In this document: positions 27,518 to 36,438 of the stretch, in pieces
Layout of the letters: the number at the start of each line of letters is the position of its first letter
How positions within the stretch are numbered: the first letter of the stretch is position 1
Origin: Xanthobacteraceae bacterium
Lineage (GTDB): Bacteria; Pseudomonadota; Alphaproteobacteria; Rhizobiales; Xanthobacteraceae
Direction of reading: 5' to 3'
Length of the DNA stretch: 64,000 nucleotides
NCBI GenBank assembly: GCA_029239875.1
Contig: JARBUD010000012.1
Span: forward strand, 1-64,000
Made by a program: the position numbers and the translations under genes
The notes under the pieces: generated by a model
Seen by the model: the letters and a program-made list of their open reading frames with translations, nothing else
What the model was told of the DNA's origin: nothing
Databases searched by the model: none

Positions 27518-28843
27518 TTACCGTGGGCGCAGCGGCGGCTTCGACACCTTGATGGCCAGGCAGAGAAGCGCGGCGATGATCGGCCCGGCGGCCAGGGTCA
27601 GCAGGGCGGGGGTGAAGCTCTGGGTGGTATCCCTGATCCAGCCGACGAGATAAGGGCCGGCGAAGCCGCCGATCTGTGCAAAGCCGTTGATGAAGGCGAG
27701 GCCGCCGGCCGCCGCCGCCCCGGTGAGGAACTGCGTTGGCAGGCTCCAGAACACGCCGAGCACCGCCCAGACGCCGAACGCCGCAATGCAGATCAGCACC
27801 AGCCCGATCGTCGGATTGGCCGCGAAGGCGCTGGCGGCCAGGAACACTCCGCCCAGGGCCGCCGAGAACGCGGTGTGCCACTTGCGTTCCCCGGTCCGGT
27901 CGGAGCTCCGGGCCACCACGATGAGGCCGATCGCGGCGAAGATGAAGGGAACGGCCGTGACGAGGCCGGTCTGGAAGTCGCTCAGTCCGCCAATGGATTT
28001 CACGATTTGCGGGAGCCACAGCACCACGCCGTACACCGCCATGGCGTTGAACATGTAGATCACGGTGAGCAGCCACACGCGGTAGTCGCTGAAGATCGCC
28101 CTGAAGTCGTGCGAGCCGACGGACTTCACCTCGTCATGCTCGCGATCGAGCTCGGCGATCAGCCATTTCCGCTCGTCGGGGGTGAGCCAGCGCCGGTCCT
28201 GTTCCGGCTTGTCGACGAGATAGAAGAAGGTGAAGACGCCGACGATGACGGCCGGAAGGGCCTCGAGGATGAACAGCCACTGCCAGGCGACGAGCCCGAA
28301 CCAGTTGAGATCGGCCGACAGGATCCAGCCCGAAATCGGCGCGCCGATCACGCTGGAGAGAACGGTCGCGGTCATGAAGCCGGCGGTCGCCTTGGCGCGA
28401 TCGCGCTGAGGGAACCAGTAGGTGAGATAGAGCAGCACGCCAGGGACGAAGCCGGCCTCGGCGAAGCCCAGCAGCAACCGCATGAAATAGTAGCTGTGCT
28501 CGCCGGTGACGAAGGCCATGCCGCCCGACACCAGTCCCCATGTGACCATGATGCGCGCGATCCAGATGCGCGGCCCCACCTTGCGCATGATCATGTTGCT
28601 GGGCACTTCGAAGAGAATATAGCCGATGAAGAAGATGCCGGCGCCGAGCCCGTAGGCGGTCTGCGACAGGCCAAGGTCCTTGTTCATGTGAAGCGCGGCG
28701 AAGCCGACGTTCACACGATCCAGGTAATTGATGATGAAGAGAAGGAAGACATAGAAGACGATACGCCAGCGCAGCTTTCCGAGCACGCTTTTGCGAATGG
28801 CGTCGTCGCCATCGACCGACAGCACTCCCGTCGCGACCGACAT
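27518..28843 (-). CDS. MFS transporter, anion:cation symporter (ACS) family
   Basis: A 441-residue, 12-helix permease. YLDRVNVGFAALHM in TM1 and YILFEVPSNMIMRKVGPR between TM2 and TM3 are hallmarks of the ACS family that imports organic anions such as tartrate, glucarate, galactonate or phthalate. GGAGGAGAG lies before the ATG. It is transcribed after the SDR and FAH genes (82-bp gap), so it probably imports a sugar acid handled by them. Confidence 0.92.
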   Translation of the reverse strand: MSVATGVLSVDGDDAIRKSVLGKLRWRIVFYVFLLFIINYLDRVNVGFAALHMNKDLGLSQTAYGLGAGIFFIGYILFEVPSNMIMRKVGPRIWIARIMVTWGLVSGGMAFVTGEHSYYFMRLLLGFAEAGFVPGVLLYLTYWFPQRDRAKATAGFMTATVLSSVIGAPISGWILSADLNWFGLVAWQWLFILEALPAVIVGVFTFFYLVDKPEQDRRWLTPDERKWLIAELDREHDEVKSVGSHDFRAIFSDYRVWLLTVIYMFNAMAVYGVVLWLPQIVKSIGGLSDFQTGLVTAVPFIFAAIGLIVVARSSDRTGERKWHTAFSAALGGVFLAASAFAANPTIGLVLICIAAFGVWAVLGVFWSLPTQFLTGAAAAGGLAFINGFAQIGGFAGPYLVGWIRDTTQSFTPALLTLAAGPIIAALLCLAIKVSKPPLRPR

Positions 28844-28925
28844 GAGCTCTCCTCCATGGGGTTATTTTTGGATAGACGGGTTGTTCGGGCCGGTCTCGCT
28901 GGACCGGCCCGTCGCGAACGCAGGG

Positions 28926-29678
28926 TCAGTAGGTGGCCCGGCCGCCCGACACGTCGAATACGGCGCCGGTGGAGAACGACGCCTCTTCGCTGGCGAGCCA
29001 GCAGACCAGCGACGAGATTTCCTCGATGGCGCCGAAGCGGCCCACCGGGATCTTCGACAGCATGAAGTCGATATGCGACTGGGTCATCTGGTCGAAGATC
29101 GCCGTGCGCACGGCCGCGGGCGTGATGCAGTTCACCCGGATGTCCGTCTTCGCCACTTCCTTGGCCAGCGACTTGGTGAAGCCGATCACGCCGGCCTTGG
29201 ACGCACTGTAGGCCGAGGCGTTCGGATTGCCTTCCTTGCCGGCGATGGAGGCGATGTTGACGATCCGGCCGTAGCCCTTCGGCTCCATGGCACGGATCGC
29301 GGCCTGGTTGCAGTAGAACAGGCCGTTGAGATTGACGTCGATCACGCGTCGCCAGGCGTCGGCCGGGTATTCCGCGACGGTGGTATTGGGCCCGGTGATG
29401 CCGGCGCTGGCGACGAGGATGTCGATCCCGCCAAGCGCGGAGAGGCTGGCTTCCATCGCCTTTTCCACCGCGCTCGCGTCGGTGATGTCGAGCGCCTGGA
29501 CGTCCTGCGCACCGGTCTCCGACTTCGCGGCGGCGAGAGCTTCCGCGTTCAGATCCCACAGGCTGACCTTGGCGCCTTCGGCCGCCAGCCGCCGGGCGGT
29601 GTCCAGGCCGATGCCGGAGGCGCCGCCGGTGACGATGGCCGCGCGGCCGGCGAAACGGTTGGGGAACTGCATGTGCAT
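28926..29678 (-). CDS. SDR-family sugar-acid dehydrogenase-like protein
   Basis: A 250-residue classical SDR with TGGASGIG (cofactor), NNxG-equivalent ASAGI, catalytic Ser in NIASIAG and YSASKAG (Tyr, Lys). It resembles 2-keto-3-deoxy-L-fuconate dehydrogenases, which oxidise the acid that FAH-family diketo-acid hydrolases then cleave; such a hydrolase gene ends 5 bases upstream. ATG 29678 and ATG 29672 are both possible; the second has better spacing from GAGGG. Specific substrate is inferred from context only. Confidence 0.8.
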   Translation of the reverse strand: MHMQFPNRFAGRAAIVTGGASGIGLDTARRLAAEGAKVSLWDLNAEALAAAKSETGAQDVQALDITDASAVEKAMEASLSALGGIDILVASAGITGPNTTVAEYPADAWRRVIDVNLNGLFYCNQAAIRAMEPKGYGRIVNIASIAGKEGNPNASAYSASKAGVIGFTKSLAKEVAKTDIRVNCITPAAVRTAIFDQMTQSHIDFMLSKIPVGRFGAIEEISSLVCWLASEEASFSTGAVFDVSGGRATY

Positions 29679-29683
29679 GGCCC

Positions 29684-30538
29684 TCAACCGCGCGTCCAGG
29701 CGACGACGTCCTGGCGCTGGGTTCCGAGCTTCTCGATACCGAGCGTCATGACGTCGCCGGCCTTGAGGTAGATCGGCTGCGGCTTCTTGCCCATGCCGAC
29801 GCCGGGCGGCGTGCCGGTGGTGATGATGTCGCCCGGCATGAGGGTCATGAACTGGCTGACATAGCTGACGATGTTGGCGCAGGAGAAGATCATCGTGCGC
29901 GTGTTGCCGGTCTGCATGCGCACGCCGTTGACGTCGAGCCACATGTCGAGATTCTGCGGATCGCCGACCTCATCGGCGGTCACCAGCCATGGGCCGACCG
30001 GGCCGAAGGTGTCGCAGCCCTTGCCCTTGTCCCAGGTGCCGCCACGCTCGATCTGGAACCCGCGTTCGGACACGTCGTTGACCAGGCAATAGCCGGCTAC
30101 ATAATCCAGCGCCCGCGCTTCCTCGACATAGGAGGCGCGGGTGCCGATGACGATGCCGAGTTCGACTTCCCAGTCGCTCTTCACCGATCCCTTCGGCAGC
30201 GTCACCGGGTCGTTGGGGCCCGACAGCGAAGTGATCGCCTTGGTGAAGATGACCGGCTCGGTCGGGATGGGGAGGTTCGATTCCTCGGCGTGATCGACAT
30301 AGTTCAGCCCGATGGCGATGAACTTGCCGATGCCCGCCACCGGCATACCAAGGCGAGGATCGCCTTCGACCACCGGCAGCGACGCCGGGTCGATCCCGGC
30401 GAGACGGGAGAGTTCGTCGGGAGAGAGGACGGCCGTGCCGATATCGGCCAGATGGCCCGACAGGTCGCGAATCCTGCCTTCGGCATCAAGGAGGGCCGGC
30501 TTCTCTTCGCCGATCGGTCCATAGCGTAGAAGTTTCAC
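29684..30538 (-). CDS. Fumarylacetoacetate hydrolase-family protein (diketo-acid hydrolase type)
   Basis: A 284-residue FAH-fold enzyme. The metal site is visible as DWEVELGIVIG (Glu-x-Glu) with a downstream Asp in CLVNDVSER; GTPPGVGMG is the conserved loop. It is closest in pattern to 2,4-diketo-3-deoxy-L-fuconate hydrolase/ureidoglycolate lyase-like members. The GTG at 30538 gives the usual family start (M-KLLRYG); a TTG two codons earlier is less likely. With the SDR and the MFS permease it resembles the end of the non-phosphorylating L-fucose/L-rhamnose route, although dehydratase and lactonase genes are absent here. Confidence 0.83.
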   Translation of the reverse strand: MKLLRYGPIGEEKPALLDAEGRIRDLSGHLADIGTAVLSPDELSRLAGIDPASLPVVEGDPRLGMPVAGIGKFIAIGLNYVDHAEESNLPIPTEPVIFTKAITSLSGPNDPVTLPKGSVKSDWEVELGIVIGTRASYVEEARALDYVAGYCLVNDVSERGFQIERGGTWDKGKGCDTFGPVGPWLVTADEVGDPQNLDMWLDVNGVRMQTGNTRTMIFSCANIVSYVSQFMTLMPGDIITTGTPPGVGMGKKPQPIYLKAGDVMTLGIEKLGTQRQDVVAWTRG

Positions 30539-30717
30539 AGTCAATGTCCTCGGTACATGGAGACCACGGACGCCTTTGGAGACTGAAATGCCGTCATGCG
30601 GGGCGGACGCCGCGGCGCATCGCGGACATCACCGGTACATGAGGATTGCGATCGGGACCTTTGCGGCGCAAGCCGCCACGTCCCGCTTCTCCCTATGACG
30701 TCTTCTTGTTCTTAGAA

Positions 30718-30756
30718 ATCCCATATAATGGAACTAAGTCTCTTTATGTGGGATTA
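30718..30756. promoter_or_regulatory. Inverted repeat and TATAAT box between FAH operon and IclR gene
   Basis: AATCCCATATAA (30718-30729) and TTATGTGGGATT (30745-30756) are complementary at 11 of 12 positions; TATAAT lies within the left arm (30725-30730). It sits in the 390-bp divergent region 30539-30928 and is a good candidate for the IclR operator. The rest of that region shows no gene. Confidence 0.55.
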
Positions 30757-30928
30757 GGTGATATCAGGGAAGCGATGTCAATTCGATTCTTCGCCACCTG
30801 CCCGCCATCGGCCTGAATGGCTACGGGAGCACGCAACGCGTTGTGGCCGTCGGGCCGGATGGCTAGGTTGCCATGCATCGGGACCGAGAACGTGCGCGGT
30901 ACCGGGAAGAAGCATCAAGGAAGGCCGA

Positions 30929-31762
30929 ATGTCCGATACCTCTTCCGTATCGCCGGCGCGTGGGAACACGCCCGGCCGAGCGAAAACATCCAGCGATCAG
31001 GAGGCTCCGTCGGTGTCGGGGGCCCAGACGTTGCTTCGCGGCCTCGACGTCCTTGAAGCCGTCGCGTCAGGCTGCACGGAACTGGCGACGCTCTCGCTTC
31101 GGCTCGGCATCGCCCGCACGACGACCCATCGGCTGGCTGCCGCGCTCGTGGAGCGGCGCTATCTCAATTTCGTTCCGCGCGAAGGCTACAGCCTCGGCCC
31201 CAAGCTGCTGGAACTCGGCGTTCGCGCGCAGCGCGACATGCCGCTCCGGCAGATCGCACGCGCGCATCTGGAACGCCTCGCCGAGGATACTCAGGACACC
31301 GTCCAACTCGGCATCCTGGATTCCGACGAGGTGCTCTATCTCGACAAGGTGCCGGGAAATCGCAGGTTCGACATCCGGTCCGGCGTCGGAGACCGCTACC
31401 CGATCTGGTCGACCGGTCTCGGCAAGGCGCTGGTCCTCGACATGGGCGAGGTTGGTTGGAACCGCTGCTTCGATATCGGGGCCACCGGCGCTTCACCTCC
31501 GGACGAAGCGTTGCGGCAGAACTGGCTGGAGCGGATGCGCAGCTACGCGAAGACCGGTGTGGCCTTTGACCTCGGCGAGGTGGAGAGCCAATTGCATTGC
31601 GTCGCTGCTCCGATACGCGACGCAAGCGGCGTCATCGTAGCGGCGCTGAGCGTATCGAGCTTCGGCCCTTACATGCAGCCTGCGCGGATGCAGGAACTCT
31701 CGGGCACGGTGCGTCAGACGGCCCAGGCGATCAGTCGGGAGCTCGGGTGGCACGGAAACTGA
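30929..31762 (+). CDS. IclR-family transcriptional regulator
   Basis: A 277-residue protein: winged HTH (about residues 30-90, LRLGIARTTTHRLAAALV) and a C-terminal IclR effector domain with GVAFDLGEVESQLHCVAAPI, the usual ligand-pocket segment. AAGGA lies 7-8 bases before ATG 30929; a longer upstream frame is unsupported. It is divergent from the FAH-SDR-MFS operon and therefore probably its regulator, responding to the sugar acid or an intermediate. Confidence 0.9.
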   Translation: MSDTSSVSPARGNTPGRAKTSSDQEAPSVSGAQTLLRGLDVLEAVASGCTELATLSLRLGIARTTTHRLAAALVERRYLNFVPREGYSLGPKLLELGVRAQRDMPLRQIARAHLERLAEDTQDTVQLGILDSDEVLYLDKVPGNRRFDIRSGVGDRYPIWSTGLGKALVLDMGEVGWNRCFDIGATGASPPDEALRQNWLERMRSYAKTGVAFDLGEVESQLHCVAAPIRDASGVIVAALSVSSFGPYMQPARMQELSGTVRQTAQAISRELGWHGN

Positions 31763-32002
31763 CTGTGTCTTCTGCAGGTGCGTGAGTAGTCGGCCGCTAG
31801 CTACTCGCCGGGATGGATACGGTGGCCGCAGCGCTTGTCGAATGCTCGCGCACTATGGCGCAGGTGGAGGATGCTCCCCCGCGAAGATGAGGCCTGCAGT
31901 GGGGAAGCCGTAAGTCACCCAGAGGCTCGTCATCTCAATCCTTGCTGCGCAGGAATTGGAAAGCTGCCTGCGCGAGCCTGCCAATGAGCGCCGCCGGTTC
32001 GG

Positions 32003-32902
32003 CTATCCGAACTCGCCCATCGCGTCATGGCGCGAATCCACCGCCGTGAAGCGCTTGCGCGCGTCCGGCCCGAGGTGCTGGATCAAGCCCTCGATCAGTG
32101 CATGTGCCAGCACGAAGGCCGATGCGTGGTCGTCGGTGGCGCCGCGTGTACGGGACTGGCAGCGCAGCACGAATTCGGCGCCGAGCGTGTCGGTCATGCC
32201 GCTGTCGGTGACAATCGCCACCCGCACGCCAATCTCCCGCAGTGTTTTTGCGAGCCGCGTAGTCGCCGGCACGCGGCGGCGCATGGCGAATAGAACAGCA
32301 AGGTCGCCGGGGTGCGCATCGACGAGGCTCTCGCCGAAGGTCTCGCCAGGCCCAGGTATCAAAAACACGTTGCCGCGGACATGAGCGAGCGACCATTTGA
32401 GATAGCCGGCGAGGTGGAAGCCGTGTCGGAAGCCGTTGATCCAGACCCGCGGCGCGGTGGCCGCCGCCTCGATCAATGCCGTCCACGCCAAGGAGTCTAT
32501 TCCGGCAACCGTCTTCTGCAGGTTGTTGGTCACGGTCTCGACATGGCGCGCGAGATCGTGGGGTTGCGCGCTCGCCGCCTGACCCTGCTGGCGCATCAAC
32601 GCGACCGGCGAGCCGTTCTCGCTCTCCTGCCGGGCCAGCAAGCGCATTTCCTCGAAATTTCCAAAGCCCAGTCGCCGTACGAAGCGGCTGACGGCCGCGT
32701 TCGAGGTCTTGGCGAGGCCGGCGAGCTCGGAAGCCGAATAACCATGCAGTTCGCCGGGGAAATACAGGATGAGGTCGGCGACGCGGCGTTCGGCCGGCGC
32801 CATGGCCTCATATAAGGCTCGCACCCGCCCGATCAGCGACGCGTCCGTCGTGACTTCTCCCCCGATTTCGTCCGCCACGAGCACCTCTGCCTCTTTCTTC
32901 AT
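32003..32902 (-). CDS. RpiR/MurR-family regulator (HTH-SIS)
   Basis: About 299 residues: an N-terminal RpiR HTH (APAERRVADLILYFP ... TSNAAVSRFVRRLGF) and a C-terminal SIS domain normally binding phosphosugars or related effectors. Possible starts are ATG 32902, ATG 32923 and TTG 32941; none has an ideal Shine-Dalgarno. It is divergent from the DUF1989/ABC operon with a very short (about 80-bp) control region, implying direct control. RpiR-type regulators also control amine and hydantoin-like catabolism, so the ligand is open. Confidence 0.88.
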   Translation of the reverse strand: MKKEAEVLVADEIGGEVTTDASLIGRVRALYEAMAPAERRVADLILYFPGELHGYSASELAGLAKTSNAAVSRFVRRLGFGNFEEMRLLARQESENGSPVALMRQQGQAASAQPHDLARHVETVTNNLQKTVAGIDSLAWTALIEAAATAPRVWINGFRHGFHLAGYLKWSLAHVRGNVFLIPGPGETFGESLVDAHPGDLAVLFAMRRRVPATTRLAKTLREIGVRVAIVTDSGMTDTLGAEFVLRCQSRTRGATDDHASAFVLAHALIEGLIQHLGPDARKRFTAVDSRHDAMGEFG

Positions 32903-32944
32903 CAGTCCTGCAAATAAAATCATCTTTTCAGAAAAAAGCAATTA

Positions 32945-32960
32945 TGAAATCATATTTTCA
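32945..32960. promoter_or_regulatory. Candidate RpiR operator
   Basis: TGAAA-TCATAT-TTTCA, perfect 5-bp arms with a 6-bp spacer, in the short divergent region. TGAAA/TTTCA-type dyads are common for this regulator family. It lies 24 bases before the first DUF1989 gene. Confidence 0.6.
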
Positions 32961-32983
32961 ATCACAGCAGTCCTTGGTGCCTC

Positions 32984-33643
32984 ATGTCATTCGAAGTGGA
33001 TTTGAACGGGAAGACAACCCTCCCGCTCACTAGCGTTGAAAATCACGTCATCCCGCCGCAGCGCGGCTGGGCGGGCCGGGTAAAGGCCGGCCAGTACATC
33101 CGCCTGACCGACCCGCGCGGGCGCCAGTGCGGCGACTTCTGGGCCTTCAACGCGGAGAATCTGGACGAGCACCTCTCGGCCATGCACACGCGGGTCTGGG
33201 TCAACAAGCTCTGCCCGGTGCCCGGCGAGAGCTTCCACAGCAATCACCGCCGGCCGATCTTGCAGATGGTCGCCGATACCTGCGGCGTGCACGACCTGCT
33301 CACCGCCTCGTGCGATCCGCACCGCTACCGCCTCTATGGTCTGCAGCAGGAGCACCGTTCCTGCGAGGGCAATCTGCGCGAGGTGATGACGCCCTATTTC
33401 GGGCTGAGGCACTTCTATGTGCCGCAGCCGTTCAACGTCTTCGCCAATGTGCCGATCGGTGAGGACGGCACGGTGCTGAACGGGCCCGCGCCCTCCAAGC
33501 CCGGCGACTACATCGTGCTGAAGGCGTGGATCGACGTGATCGTCGCCATCTCGGCCTGTCCGCAGGAATTCAATCCGATCACCGGCTGGTACCCGACCGA
33601 GATGCTGGTCGACATCATGGAACCGGAGGCGGCCCATGGCTGA
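32984..33643 (+). CDS. DUF1989 (urea carboxylase-associated/CgdA-B-like) protein, copy 1
   Basis: A 219-residue DUF1989 protein. Members paired as UAAP1/UAAP2 act as carboxyguanidine deiminase in guanidine degradation; other members are uncharacterised. Conserved elements visible are DTCGVHD, SCDPHRY, SCEGN and ACPQEFNPI, containing three Cys positions shared with copy 2. It opens an operon of three DUF1989 genes and a complete ABC importer. No urea/guanidine carboxylase is encoded nearby, so a guanidino compound other than free guanidine is possible. The gene overlaps copy 2 by 8 bases. Confidence 0.8.
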   Translation: MSFEVDLNGKTTLPLTSVENHVIPPQRGWAGRVKAGQYIRLTDPRGRQCGDFWAFNAENLDEHLSAMHTRVWVNKLCPVPGESFHSNHRRPILQMVADTCGVHDLLTASCDPHRYRLYGLQQEHRSCEGNLREVMTPYFGLRHFYVPQPFNVFANVPIGEDGTVLNGPAPSKPGDYIVLKAWIDVIVAISACPQEFNPITGWYPTEMLVDIMEPEAAHG

Positions 33644-34241
33644 GTCCGTGCTGCGTGTCGCCGGCGGCCATGGCGGCGCTTTTGCGGTCAAGGCGGGGGA
33701 CCTGTTCGCCCTGGTGGACCTCGAAGGGCAGCAGGCGATCGACTTCGTCGCCTTCAACGCCGCCGATCTCGCCGAGACCCTGTCCAGCGTCGAGACGCGG
33801 CGGGCGACCGGCTCCCTCTACATCACGACCGGCGCGGTGCTGGTCTCCAGCCGCGGCCGGCCGATGATCGAGATGGTCGAGGACACCATCGGCACGCACG
33901 ACTACACCGTGCCGGCCTGCGACGCGAGCCGCTTCGCCGTGGACTTCGACGCCGCCGGCCATCGCAACTGCCTCGACAACATGTTCGAGCCGTTGCGCGC
34001 CTTCGGCGTCACCACGCCGCTCGCCCTGCCGGAGCCGTTCAATTTCTTCCAGAACAGCCCGGTGGTCGAGGATGGCCGCACGGCCGTGGTCGACCCACCG
34101 AGCCGGGCTGGCGACCGCATCGTGCTGCGGGCGCTTATGGATCTCGTCTGCGCGGTCTCTTCCTGTCCGCAGGACATCATTCCCGGCAACGGCCTGCGCC
34201 CGACCCCGGTCGAGGTCCGCTATCCGGGAGGAGTCTCCTGA
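33636..34241 (+). CDS. DUF1989 protein, copy 2
   Basis: A 201-residue paralogue of the preceding protein. It keeps DTIGTHD, ACDASRF, NCLDN and SCPQDIIPG, aligning Cys, His and Asp residues with copy 1. In guanidine utilisers two DUF1989 subunits form one deiminase, so copies 1 and 2 are probable heteromer partners. It overlaps copy 1 by 8 bases and copy 3 by one base (tgATG), implying coupled translation. Substrate is unknown. Confidence 0.8.
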   Translation: MAESVLRVAGGHGGAFAVKAGDLFALVDLEGQQAIDFVAFNAADLAETLSSVETRRATGSLYITTGAVLVSSRGRPMIEMVEDTIGTHDYTVPACDASRFAVDFDAAGHRNCLDNMFEPLRAFGVTTPLALPEPFNFFQNSPVVEDGRTAVVDPPSRAGDRIVLRALMDLVCAVSSCPQDIIPGNGLRPTPVEVRYPGGVS

Positions 34242-34891
34242 TGCCGCTCCTGATGATCAACGCCGAAGCCGGCCCGCTCCCGCCCGAAAGCGACATCACG
34301 GTGCCTGGTGGCGAGGTCCACGCGGTCAAGGTGGCGCGCGGCCAGATGCTGTCCGTCACCGATATCGAGGGCGGCCAGCCGGCCGCCTTGTTCGCCGTCA
34401 CCGATGCCGATCCCGCGCTGTTCCTCTCGCCGCACCACACGAGGGTGTTCTCCAACTCGTTTGCGCTGCGGCTCGGCATGCGGCTCGTCACCAACAAGCG
34501 CCGGCCGCTGATGGTGCTCGGGATCTCGGCGCCTCATCTCGCACACGACCTGCTGATGCCGATGATCGAGGGCGAGAGCGCGGGTGCCGATGCGCTCAAG
34601 GCGCGCGTCGCGACCGAATTGAAAGCCGCCGGTGGAAGGCTGGAGACGGTGGCGGACCCCGTGAACCTCTTCCTGTCGGTCACCATCGGTCGGGACGGCA
34701 GCCTGACGCCGGCGGGCGTGTCCTCGACGGCCGGAGACATCGTCGCCTTCCGCGTCGTGCGCGACATCACCATCGCCGTCGCCGCGCCGAAGGCGGACCC
34801 CCGCCTATGGCAGCGCTCCGGACCGGGACCGCTGCGCCTGCAAGTGCGTAACGAACTCGACGGAATCGTCGGCCTTCCAAACAGGGGATAG
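34241..34891 (+). CDS. DUF1989-like protein, copy 3, without the conserved cysteines
   Basis: A 216-residue third paralogue. Its fold-pattern similarity is clear around HHTRVFSNSF and RRPLMVLG, which align with HTRVWVNKL and RRPILQMV in copy 1. The three motif cysteines found in copies 1 and 2 (in CDxxR, SC/NC and CPQ) are all absent: the places read LMPMIE, DALKAR and APKADP. It may be a structural subunit or a separate activity. Start overlaps the copy 2 stop. It is followed 2 bases later by the binding protein gene. Confidence 0.7.
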   Translation: MPLLMINAEAGPLPPESDITVPGGEVHAVKVARGQMLSVTDIEGGQPAALFAVTDADPALFLSPHHTRVFSNSFALRLGMRLVTNKRRPLMVLGISAPHLAHDLLMPMIEGESAGADALKARVATELKAAGGRLETVADPVNLFLSVTIGRDGSLTPAGVSSTAGDIVAFRVVRDITIAVAAPKADPRLWQRSGPGPLRLQVRNELDGIVGLPNRG

Positions 34892-34893
34892 TC

Positions 34894-35727
34894 ATGAATC
34901 TCAAGTCTCTGGGAATTCTCGCGCTTGCCGCCGTCCTCGGCGCGAGCGCCGCGGTGCCGGCCGGCGCCGCCTCGCTGAAGGATGTCAAGGCGAAGGGTAC
35001 GTTGGTGGTGGGCATCGACCCGACCTTCTCGCCCTTCGAATTCACGGACTCGACCGGCAAGATCGTCGGCTACGACCCCGAGATCATCGAGGCGGCGGCG
35101 AAGAATCTCGGCCTCAAGGTCGAGTACAAGGTGATGCCGTTCAGCGGCATCCTGCCCGCGCTGATCGCCGGCGGCTTTGACATCACCCCCACGCTCAACG
35201 TCACCGCCGAGCGGGCCAAGCGCATCGACTACGTGGTCCCGACCGCGACCTCGACCAACGCCGTGCTGGCGATCAAGGGCGGCAAGGTCGCGTCCGCGGA
35301 TATCGGGGCGCTGTCCGGCCTGACCTGCGCGGTCAAGCAGACCACCCAGCCCGAGCAGATGATGCAGAAGCTCAACAAGGAGCTGGAGGCGAGCGGGAAG
35401 AAGCCGGTCGAACTGCTCGGCTTCGAGACCATCGACCAGACCATCGTTGCCCTCGCCGATGGGCGCGCCCAGTGCGTGGTCGACGACAAGTCGGTGCTCG
35501 TCGAGGCGGTCGGCAAGCGCAAGGACCTTGCGCTCGTCGTGGTCGGCGATATCGGCGGCTCGACCCCGATCGGCTGGGGCGTCAACAAGGCCGATGCCGA
35601 CCTGACCGCGGCTCTGTCCGCCGAAGTCGCCAAGCTGAAGGCGGACGGCACGATCAAGAAGCTGCAAGACAAGTACTTCGGCTACACGATGGAATTGCCG
35701 GAAAAGGACTTCATTCCGGCGCAGTGA
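34894..35727 (+). CDS. ABC transporter substrate-binding protein, polar amino-acid type (SBP_bac_3)
   Basis: A 277-residue periplasmic receptor with signal peptide (cleavage near AGAAS). The mature N-terminus (LVVGIDPTFSPFEF...GYDPEI) is the family 3 signature used by Lys/Arg/ornithine, glutamine and opine-type receptors. It is followed by its two permeases and ATPase, and preceded by DUF1989 genes, so the ligand is likely their substrate, possibly a guanidino or amidino compound. Confidence 0.92.
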   Translation: MNLKSLGILALAAVLGASAAVPAGAASLKDVKAKGTLVVGIDPTFSPFEFTDSTGKIVGYDPEIIEAAAKNLGLKVEYKVMPFSGILPALIAGGFDITPTLNVTAERAKRIDYVVPTATSTNAVLAIKGGKVASADIGALSGLTCAVKQTTQPEQMMQKLNKELEASGKKPVELLGFETIDQTIVALADGRAQCVVDDKSVLVEAVGKRKDLALVVVGDIGGSTPIGWGVNKADADLTAALSAEVAKLKADGTIKKLQDKYFGYTMELPEKDFIPAQ

Positions 35728-35777
35728 GTCGCGCCCGACCGTCGGATGTGTGACGTGGCGCAGCGGAAGGAGCGGGC

Positions 35778-36434
35778 ATGTTCAAGGGCGACCTCTTCCT
35801 TGAGGCTATCGGGCCCGTTGCAAGCGCTGCGCTCGTCACCGTCCAGCTCACGCTCGCCGCCGGCGCCATCAGCCTCCTCGCCGGCGCGCTCGCCGCGTCG
35901 GCGCAGGTCGGCGGGGGGTTCTTCGGCGCTTTCGTCAGCCGCGCCTATGTGAGCCTCATGCGCGGCACGCCGCTCTACGTCCAGCTGCTGGTCGTCTATT
36001 TCGGCCTCGCCTTCGCCGGCCTGTCAGGGCAGGCGTTCCTGGCGGCGGCCCTCGCCATCGGCATCAATTCGGGGGCCTATTCCGCCGAGATCCTGCGCGG
36101 GGCCATCGCCGCCATTCCGCCCGGCCAGATCGAGGCGGCGCAGGCTATCGGCATGAGCCGGTGGCGCATCTGGCAGCGCGTGGTGCTGCCGCAGGCCTTC
36201 ATCTCGAGCCTGCCGCCGCTCACGGCGGAGCTGACCATCGTGCTGAAGTCCACGCCGCTCGCCTCGGTCGTTGCGGTGACCGAGATGACCTACACGGGCG
36301 TTTTGATCCAGGCGCGCAATTTCTCGGCGATCGAAGTCTTCGCTGTGGTGGCCGTCGGCTACATCGCGCTGGCGCAGGTTCTGCTGCGCGGCTCGCGTTC
36401 GCTGGAGCGCCGCTTCCGCCTGCTGCGGGGGTGA
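35778..36434 (+). CDS. Amino-acid ABC transporter permease (HisQM family), first
   Basis: A 218-residue inner-membrane protein with about five helices. The EAA loop (EAAQAIGMSRWRIWQRVVLP), which docks on the ATPase, is intact. SLMRGTPLYVQLLVVYFGL is the family N-terminal signature. It lies 50 bases after the receptor and pairs with the second permease, whose start is 4 bases after this stop. Confidence 0.93.
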   Translation: MFKGDLFLEAIGPVASAALVTVQLTLAAGAISLLAGALAASAQVGGGFFGAFVSRAYVSLMRGTPLYVQLLVVYFGLAFAGLSGQAFLAAALAIGINSGAYSAEILRGAIAAIPPGQIEAAQAIGMSRWRIWQRVVLPQAFISSLPPLTAELTIVLKSTPLASVVAVTEMTYTGVLIQARNFSAIEVFAVVAVGYIALAQVLLRGSRSLERRFRLLRG

Positions 36435-36438
36435 TCCG

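Noticed and set aside
32942..32983. Guanidine riboswitch upstream of the DUF1989 operon
   Set aside because: Only about 40 bases separate the divergent genes' region from the first start; too short for a ykkC-type riboswitch and no matching motif.
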